Notes: a model not told the origin generated them from the sequence alone. 64,000 nucleotides of DNA from Marinomonas communis (GCF_004363305.1 NZ_SNZA01000002.1:434001-498000), one strand, 5' to 3'. Positions 52,038 through 61,966 are shown, counted from the stretch's first letter. Numbers and translations: made by a program.

Positions 52038-53876
52038 ATGAAGCGCCCACTATTAGCGATTGTATTATTGCCACTGTTGTTGGTGGCGAGTTTGGGCTAC
52101 CTGTCCTGGGGCTTCTGGCAAGACCGTTCAAGAGAGCAGTGGCGTGAGGAGCAAGTAGACCTCTTGAACCGAGGGGCAGTGTTGATGTCCAGAGAGCTTG
52201 GGCACATACAGAAAACGCTGGCTTATATGGACCAAGTACTAGGGAAATACTATCGCCCAGATCAGTTTGACGACATGGAACGCTGGCAAGACGGGGTAGC
52301 GAGCTACTTTATCAGAGCGGCAGGTCTGTCAGATTACATTTCGCAGGTCCGTTGGCTGACACCTGAAGGCTTAGAAGCTGTTCGAGTGAATATTGCAGGT
52401 GAGCAAGCGGAGGTCGTTGCTAATTCTGAGTTACAGGATAAGTCCAACCGATATTACTTCCTGGATGGCATGGCGGGGGATGGTGAGAGTGCCTCTTTCT
52501 CGCCAATAGATCTGAATGTAGAACGTGGCTCCATTGTTACCCCATATGAAATCACCGTGCGGGCGAGCATGAAGATTCTTGATGACGCTGGTAGCGAACT
52601 TGGTCTGTTAGTGGTCAATTACAATCTTAATTACCTGTTTGCTCGACTGCGCGCCATGCAAACAGCGACCAACACCTTTGAAATGATCGACTCTGAAGGC
52701 TTCTGGTTGCTGTCTCAGACGCCGGAGATTGAGTGGTTGCATCTTTATGGCGATATTTTATCTTCTTTCGCTAATCAATTTCCAAACAGCTGGCCAAACA
52801 TTAAACAAAGTCGAACATTACAAGGGATCGAGTTAGCAGGTGGTCGACCATTAACAGTGCTGCCCAGCTTTGTGGATGATAGGCAAGGTGGGGTTCCCAG
52901 CTATTTCTTCTTATCAAAAGTTCGAGCTAACGTTTGGCAACAACGTGCACAGCTTGCGATGTTTAGTGTGATATCGACAAGTTTGATTGTTTACGGATTA
53001 CTGGTTGCCATAATGTTGTTGTGGTGGAAAAACGCTGAGCAAAAACGTGCGTACATGCAGGCTTTGCAACATGAAAAACAGCAGCTGGAAATCGCCCAAT
53101 CGGAACTGCAAAACAACAATAGAGATCTTGTGACGCTGCAGAATGAGTTGGTTGAAAAAGGTAAACTGTCTTCGCTTGGTTTGATGGTTGCTGGGGTTGG
53201 CCATGAGTTGAATACGCCTTTGGGTGGCGTACGTTTAAGCCTTTCTTCTTTGGAGCATTTGATAAAACAAATTCAGTCTGAATTAAGTGAACAGCAGTCC
53301 ACTTTATTTCAGAATAGTCTGAACTTGGCGACTCAAAACTTAAATCGTGCGGTGCAAGTGGTAGCGCAGTTTAAGCGTATTACTGAGAATCAGATGAGCC
53401 CTAATAGCGAATGCTTTTCAGTGAATGCTATGTTTGATGACACATTAGCTCCTTTGAAAGCCGTGTTAAAAAAACACCCAAATGTAAGAGTTGAGCGTCA
53501 TTGTGATCCCACAGATGAGATCATTGCTGCGCAAGGCGTTATCTCTCAAGTATTACAAAACTTGATCATGAATGCGTTAGACCATGCTTTCGACAACGAG
53601 CAATCCGGTGTGATTACCCTTACGGCCATTTGTGAAAGCGAATACGTTATTGAGGTCTCCGATAATGGCAAAGGGATTCGCAAAGACATCATTGATCATA
53701 TATGGGAGCCATTTGTTACGACGGAGCGTGGTATAAAGCAGCACTCTGGGCTGGGATTATTTATGGTGCATCAGTGGGTAACGAAGCTCTTAAAGGGGCG
53801 TGTGACGGTCCATAGCGAGCCTGGACAGACTCGCTTTACCTTGTACCTTCCGATTCCTGAGAGCAATGAGCCTTAG
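52038..53876 (+). CDS. Membrane sensor histidine kinase paired with the EAL response regulator
   Basis: 612 residues from the ATG at 52038, three bases after the EAL gene stop. A first helix (PLLAIVLLPLLLVASLGYLS) and a second at about 310-330 (MFSVISTSLIVYGLLVAIML) enclose a roughly 280-residue periplasmic sensor domain, possibly CHASE-like. A coiled coil (about 340-375) leads to HisKA with phosphoacceptor in GVGHELNTPLGGVRLSLSSL. HATPase_c shows LIMNALDHAFD, SDNGKGIRKDIIDHIWEPF and SGLGLFMVHQWVTKL. It should phosphorylate the upstream receiver and so adjust c-di-GMP breakdown. Its stop overlaps that of the convergent exporter gene. Confidence 0.88.
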   Translation: MKRPLLAIVLLPLLLVASLGYLSWGFWQDRSREQWREEQVDLLNRGAVLMSRELGHIQKTLAYMDQVLGKYYRPDQFDDMERWQDGVASYFIRAAGLSDYISQVRWLTPEGLEAVRVNIAGEQAEVVANSELQDKSNRYYFLDGMAGDGESASFSPIDLNVERGSIVTPYEITVRASMKILDDAGSELGLLVVNYNLNYLFARLRAMQTATNTFEMIDSEGFWLLSQTPEIEWLHLYGDILSSFANQFPNSWPNIKQSRTLQGIELAGGRPLTVLPSFVDDRQGGVPSYFFLSKVRANVWQQRAQLAMFSVISTSLIVYGLLVAIMLLWWKNAEQKRAYMQALQHEKQQLEIAQSELQNNNRDLVTLQNELVEKGKLSSLGLMVAGVGHELNTPLGGVRLSLSSLEHLIKQIQSELSEQQSTLFQNSLNLATQNLNRAVQVVAQFKRITENQMSPNSECFSVNAMFDDTLAPLKAVLKKHPNVRVERHCDPTDEIIAAQGVISQVLQNLIMNALDHAFDNEQSGVITLTAICESEYVIEVSDNGKGIRKDIIDHIWEPFVTTERGIKQHSGLGLFMVHQWVTKLLKGRVTVHSEPGQTRFTLYLPIPESNEP

Positions 53877-55066
53877 GCTTCTTTGCTTGCATACCAGCCT
53901 AGCACACTCCAAATGAGGCACAGGGCGATGAGCGCATAGAGCCCTGTTTGCCATTGCCCTAACCAGTCATGTAAACCGCCCATCGCGACAGGCCCCATCG
54001 CTGCCAAGGTATAACCGACCAGCTGCGCCATACCAGACAGCGCGGCGGCTTGTTTAATACTATCCGTACGTAAGCTGATTAACGCGATACCAATGACAAA
54101 CCCTAAGGTGATGCCAAAACCAAATAATAGCGACCAATAAGCGGCCCAAGCACTGAATTCAGCAATGCCAAACAATCCGACTAACGTACAAATACAAGCC
54201 GCTACGCTTAGTTGGCGGTTGCTTTTGAGTACGCGTTGGAGGAAGGGCAACAGCAAGCCAGGCAAGGCTCCTCCTACTTGAACATAGCTGTGGTAAATCC
54301 CTGCGGTGACTGGTGCAATGCCTTGATCTATATAAATAGTCGGTAGCCATGCATTGACGATGTAGTTGATCACTGAATCTAAAGCAATGAACAGCGTAAT
54401 GAGCCAAGCCAATGGTGAACGCCATAAATTAATATGTGGTGCGGTAGCGGGTGCAGGAGAAGAGCTGGACTCCGGTTTTGGCAACCAGAACCACAATACA
54501 ACAGGCACCAGTACCAACAGCATTTGGCTAGCCAAGGACAGTGACCAACTTTGTCCCAGTGCAGATAAATGCTGTTCTGAGAACAGCGCGATGGGCATAG
54601 CGGTTCCCGTCATCAGTGCGCCGCCTACATTCATCATCAGAACATACAGTGCTGTGAGCTGAATGATGTGCTGCGCAAAATCCCGCTTTAGCAAAATGGG
54701 CAGTAGAACATTGCCCACAGCGATGCCAGCTCCGATTAAAAACACCCCCAAATAGAGCGAGGGCAGCATGCCCAAGGAGCGCAGTGTCATACCGATCAGA
54801 ATACACACAGCGCCGATGAGCAGTGCTGTTTCAATTTGCCAACGACGAGCGAGCCAAGTGGCCACCGGGGCAAAAAAGGCAAAGCTAAGCAAAGGCAGTG
54901 TGGTCAATAAACCGGATGCGGAACTGCTCAGTGACAAGTCATGTTCGATGCGCTCAATCAAAGGCGCAATACCGACCACAGGCCCCCTTAAACAAAGGGC
55001 TAGCAACATGATAAACGCTAGCAATAAAAGGGTGTCGCGCCGAATGTAGGTAGGCATGTTTCGCAT
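53873..55066 (-). CDS. nimT: MFS exporter of the CynX/NimT family
   Basis: 397 residues with about 12 membrane segments. Family features include LLALCLRGPVVGIAPLIERI, SGLLTTLPLLSFAFFAPVAT, GAGIAVGNVLLPILLKRDFA and MVQLVGYTLAAMGP-like GMAQLVGYTLAAMGPVAMGG. In E. coli the nimT (yeaN) exporter lies next to the AraC regulator nimR; the same divergent pair is present here, which is why I use the symbol. Substrate (2-nitroimidazole in E. coli) is not demonstrated. The start is the ATG at 55066, with a second ATG three codons in. Symbol assigned by family and context. Confidence 0.72.
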   Translation of the reverse strand: MRNMPTYIRRDTLLLLAFIMLLALCLRGPVVGIAPLIERIEHDLSLSSSASGLLTTLPLLSFAFFAPVATWLARRWQIETALLIGAVCILIGMTLRSLGMLPSLYLGVFLIGAGIAVGNVLLPILLKRDFAQHIIQLTALYVLMMNVGGALMTGTAMPIALFSEQHLSALGQSWSLSLASQMLLVLVPVVLWFWLPKPESSSSPAPATAPHINLWRSPLAWLITLFIALDSVINYIVNAWLPTIYIDQGIAPVTAGIYHSYVQVGGALPGLLLPFLQRVLKSNRQLSVAACICTLVGLFGIAEFSAWAAYWSLLFGFGITLGFVIGIALISLRTDSIKQAAALSGMAQLVGYTLAAMGPVAMGGLHDWLGQWQTGLYALIALCLIWSVLGWYASKEA

Positions 55067-55144
55067 TCCATAGGTGTTAAAGCTTGAATCACGAGCAGTA
55101 TATGGGATAGCGTGCTTTACGGTATTGTGAAATTAAGACAAAAA

Positions 55145-55942
55145 ATGACGAAATTCAGACAAGATGAGCAATCTGTACTAACGGACTTTGGTCCGGCCGA
55201 TACATTGGCCCAGCCGATGATCCTCCAGCGTGAGAGCCATCACCAAGAAACGCCATGGCACAAACATAAGAAAGGCCAGCTGATTCTTGCTTTGCAGGGC
55301 ACGGTCACAAGCTATGTAGAACAAGGTATGTGGCTTGTGCCACCAAAATGCGCGGTATGGATTCCAAGTCAACAAGTGCACCGCAATGCATTTGCGCCTA
55401 ACTCAGACGTCTGCATGGTGTTTATCGATGTGGCAGTCACTCGCTTACCAGATAGCGTCTGTACCTTGGCGCTGACGCCCTTGATGCGCGAGCTGATCTT
55501 ACATATTGCGACTTTGCCCATTAAGCATGAGCCTGGTAGCCAAGCAGAGCGCATGGTGCAGGTATTGATGGAGTTGTTAGAACAGGCGCCACAGGAGTCG
55601 TTTGATTTTCCGATCCCAGAAGAACCTAGGTTGCGAGACTTAGCGCGACGGCTTTTAAATCAGCCAGACGATCGCCGTACCTTGGCGCAATGGGCACAGG
55701 ACTATGCAATGAGTGAACGAACGTTAGCACGCTTAATCCGTCAGCATGTACAACTTACGTTTGGACAGTGGCGAGCACGTTTACATACCGTACTCGCCCT
55801 TGAAAAGTTGGCCCAACAGCGACCAATACAACGCATCTCTGATGAGTTAGGCTACGAATCCGTTGGGGCGTTTATTACATTCTTTAAAAAGCAATTTGGC
55901 TGCACACCGAAGCAGTATCAGCGTCAACGCTGGCAGCATTAA
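55145..55942 (+). CDS. nimR: AraC-family regulator, NimR-like
   Basis: 265 residues from the ATG at 55145; a GTG at 55112 with GGGAT upstream is an alternative that would add 11 residues. The N-terminal cupin ([20 protein letters not shown], then [15 protein letters not shown]) is typical of the NimR/RhaR-like short AraC group. The C-terminal DNA-binding region has [38 protein letters not shown] and [11 protein letters not shown]. It lies divergent from the exporter gene, which it probably controls. The stop codon overlaps that of the convergent rluF by four bases. Confidence 0.8.
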   Translation: MTKFRQDEQSVLTDFGPADTLAQPMILQRESHHQETPWHKHKKGQLILALQGTVTSYVEQGMWLVPPKCAVWIPSQQVHRNAFAPNSDVCMVFIDVAVTRLPDSVCTLALTPLMRELILHIATLPIKHEPGSQAERMVQVLMELLEQAPQESFDFPIPEEPRLRDLARRLLNQPDDRRTLAQWAQDYAMSERTLARLIRQHVQLTFGQWRARLHTVLALEKLAQQRPIQRISDELGYESVGAFITFFKKQFGCTPKQYQRQRWQH

Positions 55943-57030
55943 CGTGGTTTTGGGCCTCGGCGTGAACCGCCAGTAGCAGGCTTACCTTTGCCATTCGGCA
56001 TGGGTTTACTGCGTCCTGCTCCGCCTTTTCCTGCTGAAGTTGGTTTACCACCGTTGCTTTGAGGTTTTCCGCCTTTGCCGTTTGGCTTACCTTGAGCGGG
56101 TGCACCACGTCCATTCGCAGGCTTACCACGACCGCCTGCGGCGGGCTTACCATTGCCACGCGAATCACCTGAACGACCTTGACCACCTCGATTCTGACCA
56201 CCCGTGCCTGGGCTGCCCACACGAGGTTTGCCGTCACGGTTGCCTTTGCCTTGTCCTTGAGGACGTGGTTTAGGTTTACGTGGGTTAGAGGCTTTTGGTG
56301 CGGCATTGCCGTCTGAGTCTTTGGTCATTTCGGCAATGGTGGCGATCTCTTTTTGCGTCAGGTCACGCCAGTCACCCAAGGCGAGTCCTTTAAGAGAAAC
56401 GTTCATGATGCGAATACGTTCAAGTTGAACGACTTCGTAGCCAAAGTGCTCCGCCATACGACGAATCTGACGGTTTAAGCCTTGCACCAAGGTGATGTTA
56501 AAAACAAAGGTCGACTCTTTGTGCACCTTACATTTCTTGGTCATCTGACCCAAGATCGGCACCCCATTACTCATGCCTTCGATAAAGGCATCGGTGATCG
56601 GTTTGTTGACCGTTACTAGGTATTCTTTTTCGTGGTTGTTCGACGCACGCAGGATCTTGTTAACCAAGTCACCGTTGTTGGTCATAAAGATCAGCCCCTG
56701 AGAGTCTTTGTCTAAACGACCGATCGGGAAGATACGCGCACCGTGTTTTACGAAGCTAACAATGTTGTTCGGTTCGCTCGACTCAGTGGTGCTGACGATA
56801 CCGACAGGTTTGTTCACCGCGATAAAGATCAGGTCTTCGGCTTCCATTGGCTCAATGGTTTGGCCGTTGACTTTCACCAAGTCACCAGGGGTGACTTGAT
56901 CGCCAATGCCAGCCCGCTTACCGTTGATGTAAACACTGCCTTGCTCAATAAAACGATCCGCTTCACGACGTGAGCAAAGACCGCTTTCACTGATGTATTT
57001 ATTCAGACGAATGGAAGTTTTTAACTGCAT
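55939..57030 (-). CDS. rluF: 23S rRNA pseudouridine(2604) synthase RluF with long basic tail
   Basis: 363 residues from the ATG at 57030 (AAAGG 9 bases upstream). An N-terminal S4 domain ([20 protein letters not shown]) is followed by the synthase core: [13 protein letters not shown], catalytic Asp in [30 protein letters not shown] and [20 protein letters not shown]. Similarity to E. coli RluF is very close through about residue 245. The last 115 residues are a disordered Gly/Lys/Asn/Pro/Arg-rich tail, longer than the roughly 40-residue basic tail of E. coli RluF. It follows rlmE by 4 bases, forming an rRNA modification pair. Confidence 0.93.
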   Translation of the reverse strand: MQLKTSIRLNKYISESGLCSRREADRFIEQGSVYINGKRAGIGDQVTPGDLVKVNGQTIEPMEAEDLIFIAVNKPVGIVSTTESSEPNNIVSFVKHGARIFPIGRLDKDSQGLIFMTNNGDLVNKILRASNNHEKEYLVTVNKPITDAFIEGMSNGVPILGQMTKKCKVHKESTFVFNITLVQGLNRQIRRMAEHFGYEVVQLERIRIMNVSLKGLALGDWRDLTQKEIATIAEMTKDSDGNAAPKASNPRKPKPRPQGQGKGNRDGKPRVGSPGTGGQNRGGQGRSGDSRGNGKPAAGGRGKPANGRGAPAQGKPNGKGGKPQSNGGKPTSAGKGGAGRSKPMPNGKGKPATGGSRRGPKPR

Positions 57031-57034
57031 CGAA

Positions 57035-57655
57035 TTAGCCTTTAAAGCCACGGCCGACTAGGTATACTTCACGAGAGCGAGCGCGTGAAGACTCGGGCTT
57101 ACGTACCACGACACTGTCAAAGTGTGGGCGCATTTGCTTAACGAATTCTTCGTAGCCTTCCCCTTGGAACACTTTCACTGCGAATAAGCCTTTCGGCTTA
57201 AGTGTTTGGATGGCCATATCCAATGCAAGCTCAACAAGGTACATAGAAGAGGCTTGATCGACCGCTGAGACACCGCTCATATTCGGTGCCATATCAGAAA
57301 TCACCACGTCCACCGGTGCACCATCGACCGCGGTCATGATCTGGTCGAACACTTCCTGCTCGGTAAAGTCACCTTGGATAAACTCGACCCCTGCAATGGT
57401 GTCCATCGGCAAGATATCCGATGCGATGACTTTGCCTTTGTCGCCCACTAGCTTAGATGCCACCTGTGACCAGCCGCCTGGAGCGGAACCTAAATCCAGT
57501 ACCAAGTTGCCTGGTTTGATCAGCTTATCTTTCTCGTTCAGGGTCAGCAGTTTGTAACTGGCGCGGGAACGGTAACCGTCTATTTGAGCTTTTTTAACGT
57601 ACGGGTCGTTGACGTGTTCTTCGAGCCAACGGTTACTGCTTTTTGATCGAGCCAT
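57035..57655 (-). CDS. rlmE: 23S rRNA (uridine-2552-2'-O)-methyltransferase RlmE (RrmJ/FtsJ)
   Basis: 206 residues from the ATG at 57655, close to E. coli RrmJ (209); an upstream start would add 18 unrelated residues. Motifs are [23 protein letters not shown]-binding [40 protein letters not shown] and [20 protein letters not shown], with the K-D-K-E catalytic set apparent. It methylates U2552 in the ribosomal A-loop and is often heat-induced. No ftsH follows, unlike in E. coli; rluF is the partner. Confidence 0.95.
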   Translation of the reverse strand: MARSKSSNRWLEEHVNDPYVKKAQIDGYRSRASYKLLTLNEKDKLIKPGNLVLDLGSAPGGWSQVASKLVGDKGKVIASDILPMDTIAGVEFIQGDFTEQEVFDQIMTAVDGAPVDVVISDMAPNMSGVSAVDQASSMYLVELALDMAIQTLKPKGLFAVKVFQGEGYEEFVKQMRPHFDSVVVRKPESSRARSREVYLVGRGFKG

Positions 57656-57740
57656 GGTGATTTCGCTGCCGGATTGAATAAAAACGCTATTGTAACCGCT
57701 GACAGCCAATCAGCAAAGGAAGCAAGGCTCTGACAGAGCT

Positions 57741-58355
57741 CTAAGCGGACAAGATAATTTTGCCAGCCAAGGCAACCAGGATCAGCCCAGAGAGGCGATC
57801 AATAAGCACCGCTTTTTTACGTAGTCCATTCAGAAGGCGTTGATTTGAAAGCATTAAGGTAATCAGGGTGTACCACAAACCATCGATAATGAAAGGCGTC
57901 ATCACCATTAATATTTTGCCATCGATCGAATGTACGGAGGCGACAAAGGGGCTAAACAGCGCAGCGAAAAAAAGTGAAATTTTAGGGCTTAACAATGAAA
58001 TCAGCAGGCCTTCTTTGGCGGATTGCCAAACAGACATGGTTTGACCCGCTTCTAGCTTGGCAGCAATACCGCCTTTGGAGCGAATGGCGTTCACACCTAA
58101 ATAGATTAAATACGCTGCGCCCGCATAGCTGATGATCTGATAGAGCCAAGGCAATTGATGGAAAATCACCGCCAAGCCAACCATAGAAATAAACGCGTAA
58201 ACCCCAATACCAAACGCATGGGCCCACGCGGCCGCTAGGCCATTGGCTTTACCGCCCGCTAAGCTGTGTTTGGTGACCATTACCAAGCTTGGGCCTGGTG
58301 ACATGGCACCCAGTAAACAAATCGCTAATAAAGAAAGCCAGAGTGTTAGTGTCAT
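57741..58355 (-). CDS. LysE/RhtB-family amino-acid exporter
   Basis: 204 residues with six hydrophobic segments, standard for LysE/RhtB. Signature MSPGPSLVMVTKHSLAGGKA is at about residues 18-37, followed by GLAAAWAHAFGIGVYAFIS and LIYLGVNAIRSKGG. Members export lysine, threonine, homoserine or similar. It is encoded directly after a LysR-type regulator on the same strand; such regulators often control a LysE gene. The substrate is unknown. AGGAG precedes the ATG. Confidence 0.9.
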   Translation of the reverse strand: MTLTLWLSLLAICLLGAMSPGPSLVMVTKHSLAGGKANGLAAAWAHAFGIGVYAFISMVGLAVIFHQLPWLYQIISYAGAAYLIYLGVNAIRSKGGIAAKLEAGQTMSVWQSAKEGLLISLLSPKISLFFAALFSPFVASVHSIDGKILMVMTPFIIDGLWYTLITLMLSNQRLLNGLRKKAVLIDRLSGLILVALAGKIILSA

Positions 58356-58428
58356 GATGTTCTCCTTTTGAAGAAATGCACTTTAGCAAGTCGTGAATAT
58401 CAAATGAAATCATGATTAATCAATATGG

Positions 58429-59358
58429 CTATGATTTAAAATCATAAGCTACCGAACCTTTTACCCGCGTCATGATCTCCTCAATCACGCTTCGAGCCCA
58501 AAGATGGGCAGGGTCTAGGTCGTATTTGCTGTGCCATGTGAGCCAGTATTTATGCTTTGGTGTTTTCAAAGGGAGTTGGTGATAGGTTAGGTCATAGCGT
58601 TCGGAAAGGTTTTTAGCAATGTGCTCTGGTGTCACCAGTAGCAGTTGACTGTCACAAAGCGCTTGGGCTGCAGCAAAGAAGAACGGTACATTCAGTGCGA
58701 TTCGGCGTTGTTTACCTTTTGCTTTAAGCGCAACATCGAACAGCCCATCTTTATCACCGCCCCCGACTATTTTGATATGCGGATAATGAAGAACCTGATC
58801 AAGGCTAATCGACTCTGCTGACGCCAGTGGATGATGAGCGCCCATTAAACACACAGAATGATCTTCACCGATTTGAACCGAGGATAGCCCAGCTGGTGCT
58901 TCTAGGGACATGCTGGAAGCTAGTTGGATACCTTCATCATGCAATTGATGGAGCAAACTCGGCTGCCATAAGCGATAGGTTAAGGTGACTTGCGGTGCTT
59001 CTTGCATCAAGGTCTTGGTAATTTCTGGCAAAATATACTGCGCAACGTAGTCGCTAGAAGAGAACACAAACTCCCCTTGCCACAGCTTGGGGTCGAACAC
59101 CTCATCGCTCATCAAGTCATCCAGCTCAATGAACCAGCCTTCCAGTTTCTGTTGTAAAAGTAGCGCTTTGGGGGTCGGAATCAGCAGGTTGCCATCGCGC
59201 ACTAACAAGGGGTCTGCAAACATTTCTCTCAGAACACTTAAATGGCGGCTGACAGCGGATTGAGTCAGGTTGAGTCGGTGTGCCGCATGACTGACATGGC
59301 ATTCCTCCAAGAGGACTTTTAACGATCGCAGCAAGTTAAGGTTAATATTCTGATGCAT
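58429..59358 (-). CDS. LysR-family transcriptional regulator
   Basis: 309 residues. The winged helix-turn-helix (SHAAHRLNLTQSAVSRHLSV, about residues 21-40) is followed by LREMFADPLLVRDGNLLIPT and the two-lobe effector domain. The N-terminus and ADPLLVRDG motif fit the NodD/LeuO-like branch of LysR. Its position 73 bases before the LysE-type gene suggests it regulates that exporter in response to an amino acid. It is divergent from the FAD oxidoreductase gene. Confidence 0.87.
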   Translation of the reverse strand: MHQNINLNLLRSLKVLLEECHVSHAAHRLNLTQSAVSRHLSVLREMFADPLLVRDGNLLIPTPKALLLQQKLEGWFIELDDLMSDEVFDPKLWQGEFVFSSSDYVAQYILPEITKTLMQEAPQVTLTYRLWQPSLLHQLHDEGIQLASSMSLEAPAGLSSVQIGEDHSVCLMGAHHPLASAESISLDQVLHYPHIKIVGGGDKDGLFDVALKAKGKQRRIALNVPFFFAAAQALCDSQLLLVTPEHIAKNLSERYDLTYHQLPLKTPKHKYWLTWHSKYDLDPAHLWARSVIEEIMTRVKGSVAYDFKS

Positions 59359-59427
59359 GGGGTGTTCTCGTCACGCGCATTAAAGGCTTTAACATAACAG
59401 TTTTTCCGTGATAGATAACGCTTCTGA

Positions 59428-59456
59428 CTGACTTGTAATCAAGGCAGGCGTATAAT
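59428..59456 (+). promoter_or_regulatory. Probable sigma-70 promoter of the FAD-oxidoreductase operon
   Basis: CTGACT (59428-59433), a 17-base spacer and a consensus TATAAT (59451-59456) lie about 75 bases before the start codon at 59529. Confidence 0.55.
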
Positions 59457-59528
59457 GCGACCACAATTTACTTTTCGACATTTGTCGCCGGACTATCTTT
59501 TGCCGAGTCAATCGGCCAGGACCTTTCC

Positions 59529-61148
59529 ATGATTCGTTTATCTGAACTTTCTCTACCCCTAGACCATCCAGAAGCTGCATTGCGTGAGGCGATTATCAAG
59601 CGCCTGAACCTTGTAGACGAAGAACTGCTGGATTTCTTTGTGTTTAAACGCAGCTACGATGCGCGTAAAAAGAATACGGAAATCACCTTCGTTTACATCA
59701 TTCACTTAACTACCAGCAATGATGTAGCAGTCTTGGCTCGTTTTGAAGACGATGTGCATGTGAAAGTGGCACCGGATATCGAATACCACCCTGTGGCGAC
59801 AGCGCCTGAAAATCTAACCGAGCGCCCAATCGTGGTGGGCTTTGGTCCTTGCGGTTTGTTTGCGGCTCTGACCCTTGCTCAAATGGGCTTTAAGCCGATT
59901 GTCTTAGAACGTGGTCGCAATGTGCGTCAACGTACTAAAGATACTTGGGCGCTATGGCGTCAAAAGAAACTGGATACGGAATCGAACGTTCAGTACGGCG
60001 AAGGCGGTGCAGGCCTGTTTTCGGATGGTAAGCTATACAGCCAAGTCAAAGATCCAAAATTCTATGGCCGTAAGGTTATGAGCGAATTCGTTCGCGCTGG
60101 CGCGCCAGAAGAAATCATGTACGTTAGCAAGCCGCATATCGGTACTTTCCGTCTAACCGGCGTGGTCGCGAAAATGCGTGAAGAAATCATCGAGCTAGGC
60201 GGCGAAATTCGCTTTGAATCGAAAGTCACGGACTTGCTGCTGGAAGACCAAAAAGTAACTGGGGTGGTGCTGGCTGACGGTACCGAACTGCACAGCAAGC
60301 ATGTGGTGATGGCGCTGGGTCACAGTGCTCGCGATACCTTCCGTATGCTGCACAAGCAAGAAGTGTTTATTGAGCCGAAGCCATTTGCCATCGGTTTTCG
60401 TATCGAGCACCCGCAGTCGTTGATCGACAAAGCACGTTTGGGCAAATACGCCGGTCACCCTGAGCTGGGCGCAGCGGATTACAAACTGATTCACCATGCG
60501 AAAAACGGTCGCGCGGTCTACAGCTTCTGTATGTGTCCTGGCGGTACTGTAGTAGCTGCGACGTCTGAAGAAGGCCGCGTGGTGACCAACGGTATGAGTC
60601 AGTACTCGCGTAACGAGCGTAACGCGAACTCTGGCATCGTCGTGGGCATTAACCCAGAACAAGATTACCCAGATGGCATTTTGGCCGGTGTCGAACTGCA
60701 AGAACGCTTGGAAGCAGCGGCTTACAAACTGGGCGGTTCAGACTACAAAGCGCCAGCGCAGCTTGTTGGCGACTTTATCAAAGGCCAAGCATCGACTGAG
60801 TTGGGGGAAGTTGAGCCGTCTTACAAGCCTGGCATTCAGTTATGTGATTTAGCGGATGCACTGCCTGACTTTATTATCGAAGCGGTACGTGAAGCGTTGC
60901 CAGCGTTTGGTAAGAAAATCCGTGGTTTTGACCGCGATGATGCGATCTTAACCGGTATCGAAACCCGTACTTCATCACCAATCCGCATTACTCGCGATAA
61001 TCAAGGCTACCAAAGCTTGAACACTCAGGGTCTATACCCAGCGGGTGAGGGCGCGGGTTACGCGGGCGGTATCTTGTCTGCGGGCATCGATGGTATCAAA
61101 GTCGCGGAGGCCGTGGCATTGGACATTCTGAAGCAACAAGGTGCTTAA
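59529..61148 (+). CDS. NAD(P)/FAD-dependent oxidoreductase (COG2509-type flavoprotein)
   Basis: 539 residues. An N-terminal domain of about 95 residues (IRLSELSLPLDHPEAALREA, VFKRSYDARKKN) precedes the FAD-binding Rossmann motif VVGFGPCGLFAALTLAQMGF (GxGPxG, about residues 108-127). It continues with VQYGEGGAGLFSDGKLYSQV and the second FAD contact GLYPAGEGAGYAGGILSAGI near the C-terminus. This architecture is that of the uncharacterised FAD-dependent dehydrogenases grouped as COG2509. The reaction is unknown. It overlaps the region just before the TrmH-type gene and is likely co-transcribed with it. Confidence 0.85.
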   Translation: MIRLSELSLPLDHPEAALREAIIKRLNLVDEELLDFFVFKRSYDARKKNTEITFVYIIHLTTSNDVAVLARFEDDVHVKVAPDIEYHPVATAPENLTERPIVVGFGPCGLFAALTLAQMGFKPIVLERGRNVRQRTKDTWALWRQKKLDTESNVQYGEGGAGLFSDGKLYSQVKDPKFYGRKVMSEFVRAGAPEEIMYVSKPHIGTFRLTGVVAKMREEIIELGGEIRFESKVTDLLLEDQKVTGVVLADGTELHSKHVVMALGHSARDTFRMLHKQEVFIEPKPFAIGFRIEHPQSLIDKARLGKYAGHPELGAADYKLIHHAKNGRAVYSFCMCPGGTVVAATSEEGRVVTNGMSQYSRNERNANSGIVVGINPEQDYPDGILAGVELQERLEAAAYKLGGSDYKAPAQLVGDFIKGQASTELGEVEPSYKPGIQLCDLADALPDFIIEAVREALPAFGKKIRGFDRDDAILTGIETRTSSPIRITRDNQGYQSLNTQGLYPAGEGAGYAGGILSAGIDGIKVAEAVALDILKQQGA

Positions 61149-61149
61149 G

Positions 61150-61872
61150 ATGAAAATTGACCAGATCAAAAAGCTGCACCAAAAGAAATACCGTCAAGAG
61201 CTAGGTCATTGCCTAGTGGAAGGCGAACATTTGGTGCTGGAGCTGGAAAATGCGGCCAAGCACAACCCTAAATTGGCGGCGGCCAAGCTTTATGTCACGG
61301 CGGACTATGCCGATTGGTCAACTCAGTTTGAAAAGGTCGAAGTTAGCACCAAGCAGATGGCGGGCATGTCCGATACCAAGAGTCCACAGGGCATTTTGGC
61401 GGTTGTACCAATGGCTGCTATCTCACCTGTAGCAGATGAGAAGGCGGTTGGCATATATCTGTATGAAATCCAAGATCCCGGCAATTTAGGCACTATTTTG
61501 CGCACGTTAGCGTGGTTTGGTGGTTTTCGCTTATTACTCAGCCCTGGCAGTGTCGATCCGTTTAATCCAAAAGTAATTCGCTCCAGCATGGGCGCTTTGT
61601 TCCATGTGCCAATGGAACTGGATGTGGACATTACGACGTTACCTGAGCGCTTTGAGGCGATTGGCTGCTTGGATATGCAAGGTGAGCCATTAAGCTCGCT
61701 AGAGTTCAAACAGCGTGATTGCTACATCTTTGGCAACGAAGCCCGTGGCGTACCACGTGAGCATTTGGATAGCCTAAAGGCGAAAGCCTTTACCATCCCT
61801 GGCGTTGGGCTAATTGAATCGCTCAACCTAGCAACAGCAGTTAACCTGAGTGTGTACGAACGACAACGCTAA
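61150..61872 (+). CDS. TrmH/SpoU-family RNA 2'-O-methyltransferase
   Basis: 240 residues from the ATG at 61150, one base after the preceding stop, with AAGG 9 bases upstream; a GTG three codons earlier overlaps that stop. The N-terminal substrate-binding domain (KLHQKKYRQELGHCLVEGEH) precedes the SPOUT knot with motif 1 YLYEIQDPGNLGTILRTLAW, motif 2 IFGNEARGVPREHL and motif 3 IPGVGLIESLNLATAVNLSV. It methylates a ribose in rRNA or tRNA; the target nucleotide cannot be assigned. Confidence 0.9.
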   Translation: MKIDQIKKLHQKKYRQELGHCLVEGEHLVLELENAAKHNPKLAAAKLYVTADYADWSTQFEKVEVSTKQMAGMSDTKSPQGILAVVPMAAISPVADEKAVGIYLYEIQDPGNLGTILRTLAWFGGFRLLLSPGSVDPFNPKVIRSSMGALFHVPMELDVDITTLPERFEAIGCLDMQGEPLSSLEFKQRDCYIFGNEARGVPREHLDSLKAKAFTIPGVGLIESLNLATAVNLSVYERQR

Positions 61873-61926
61873 TGCCAATATTGGGTTGATTTGATCCACA
61901 TATAAGCTGATGATAAACGCCTTGAT

Positions 61927-61966
61927 TCGTTCAGCGTTGCTTTTTCATTAAGAAGGCGCTGAACGA
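61927..61966. repeat. Inverted repeat between the methyltransferase and cyclase genes
   Basis: TCGTTCAGCG (61927-61936) and CGCTGAACGA (61957-61966) form a 10-bp stem with a 20-base loop. There is no T-run after it. It may be an inefficient terminator or a leader structure of the next gene, which starts 40 bases later. Confidence 0.5.
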
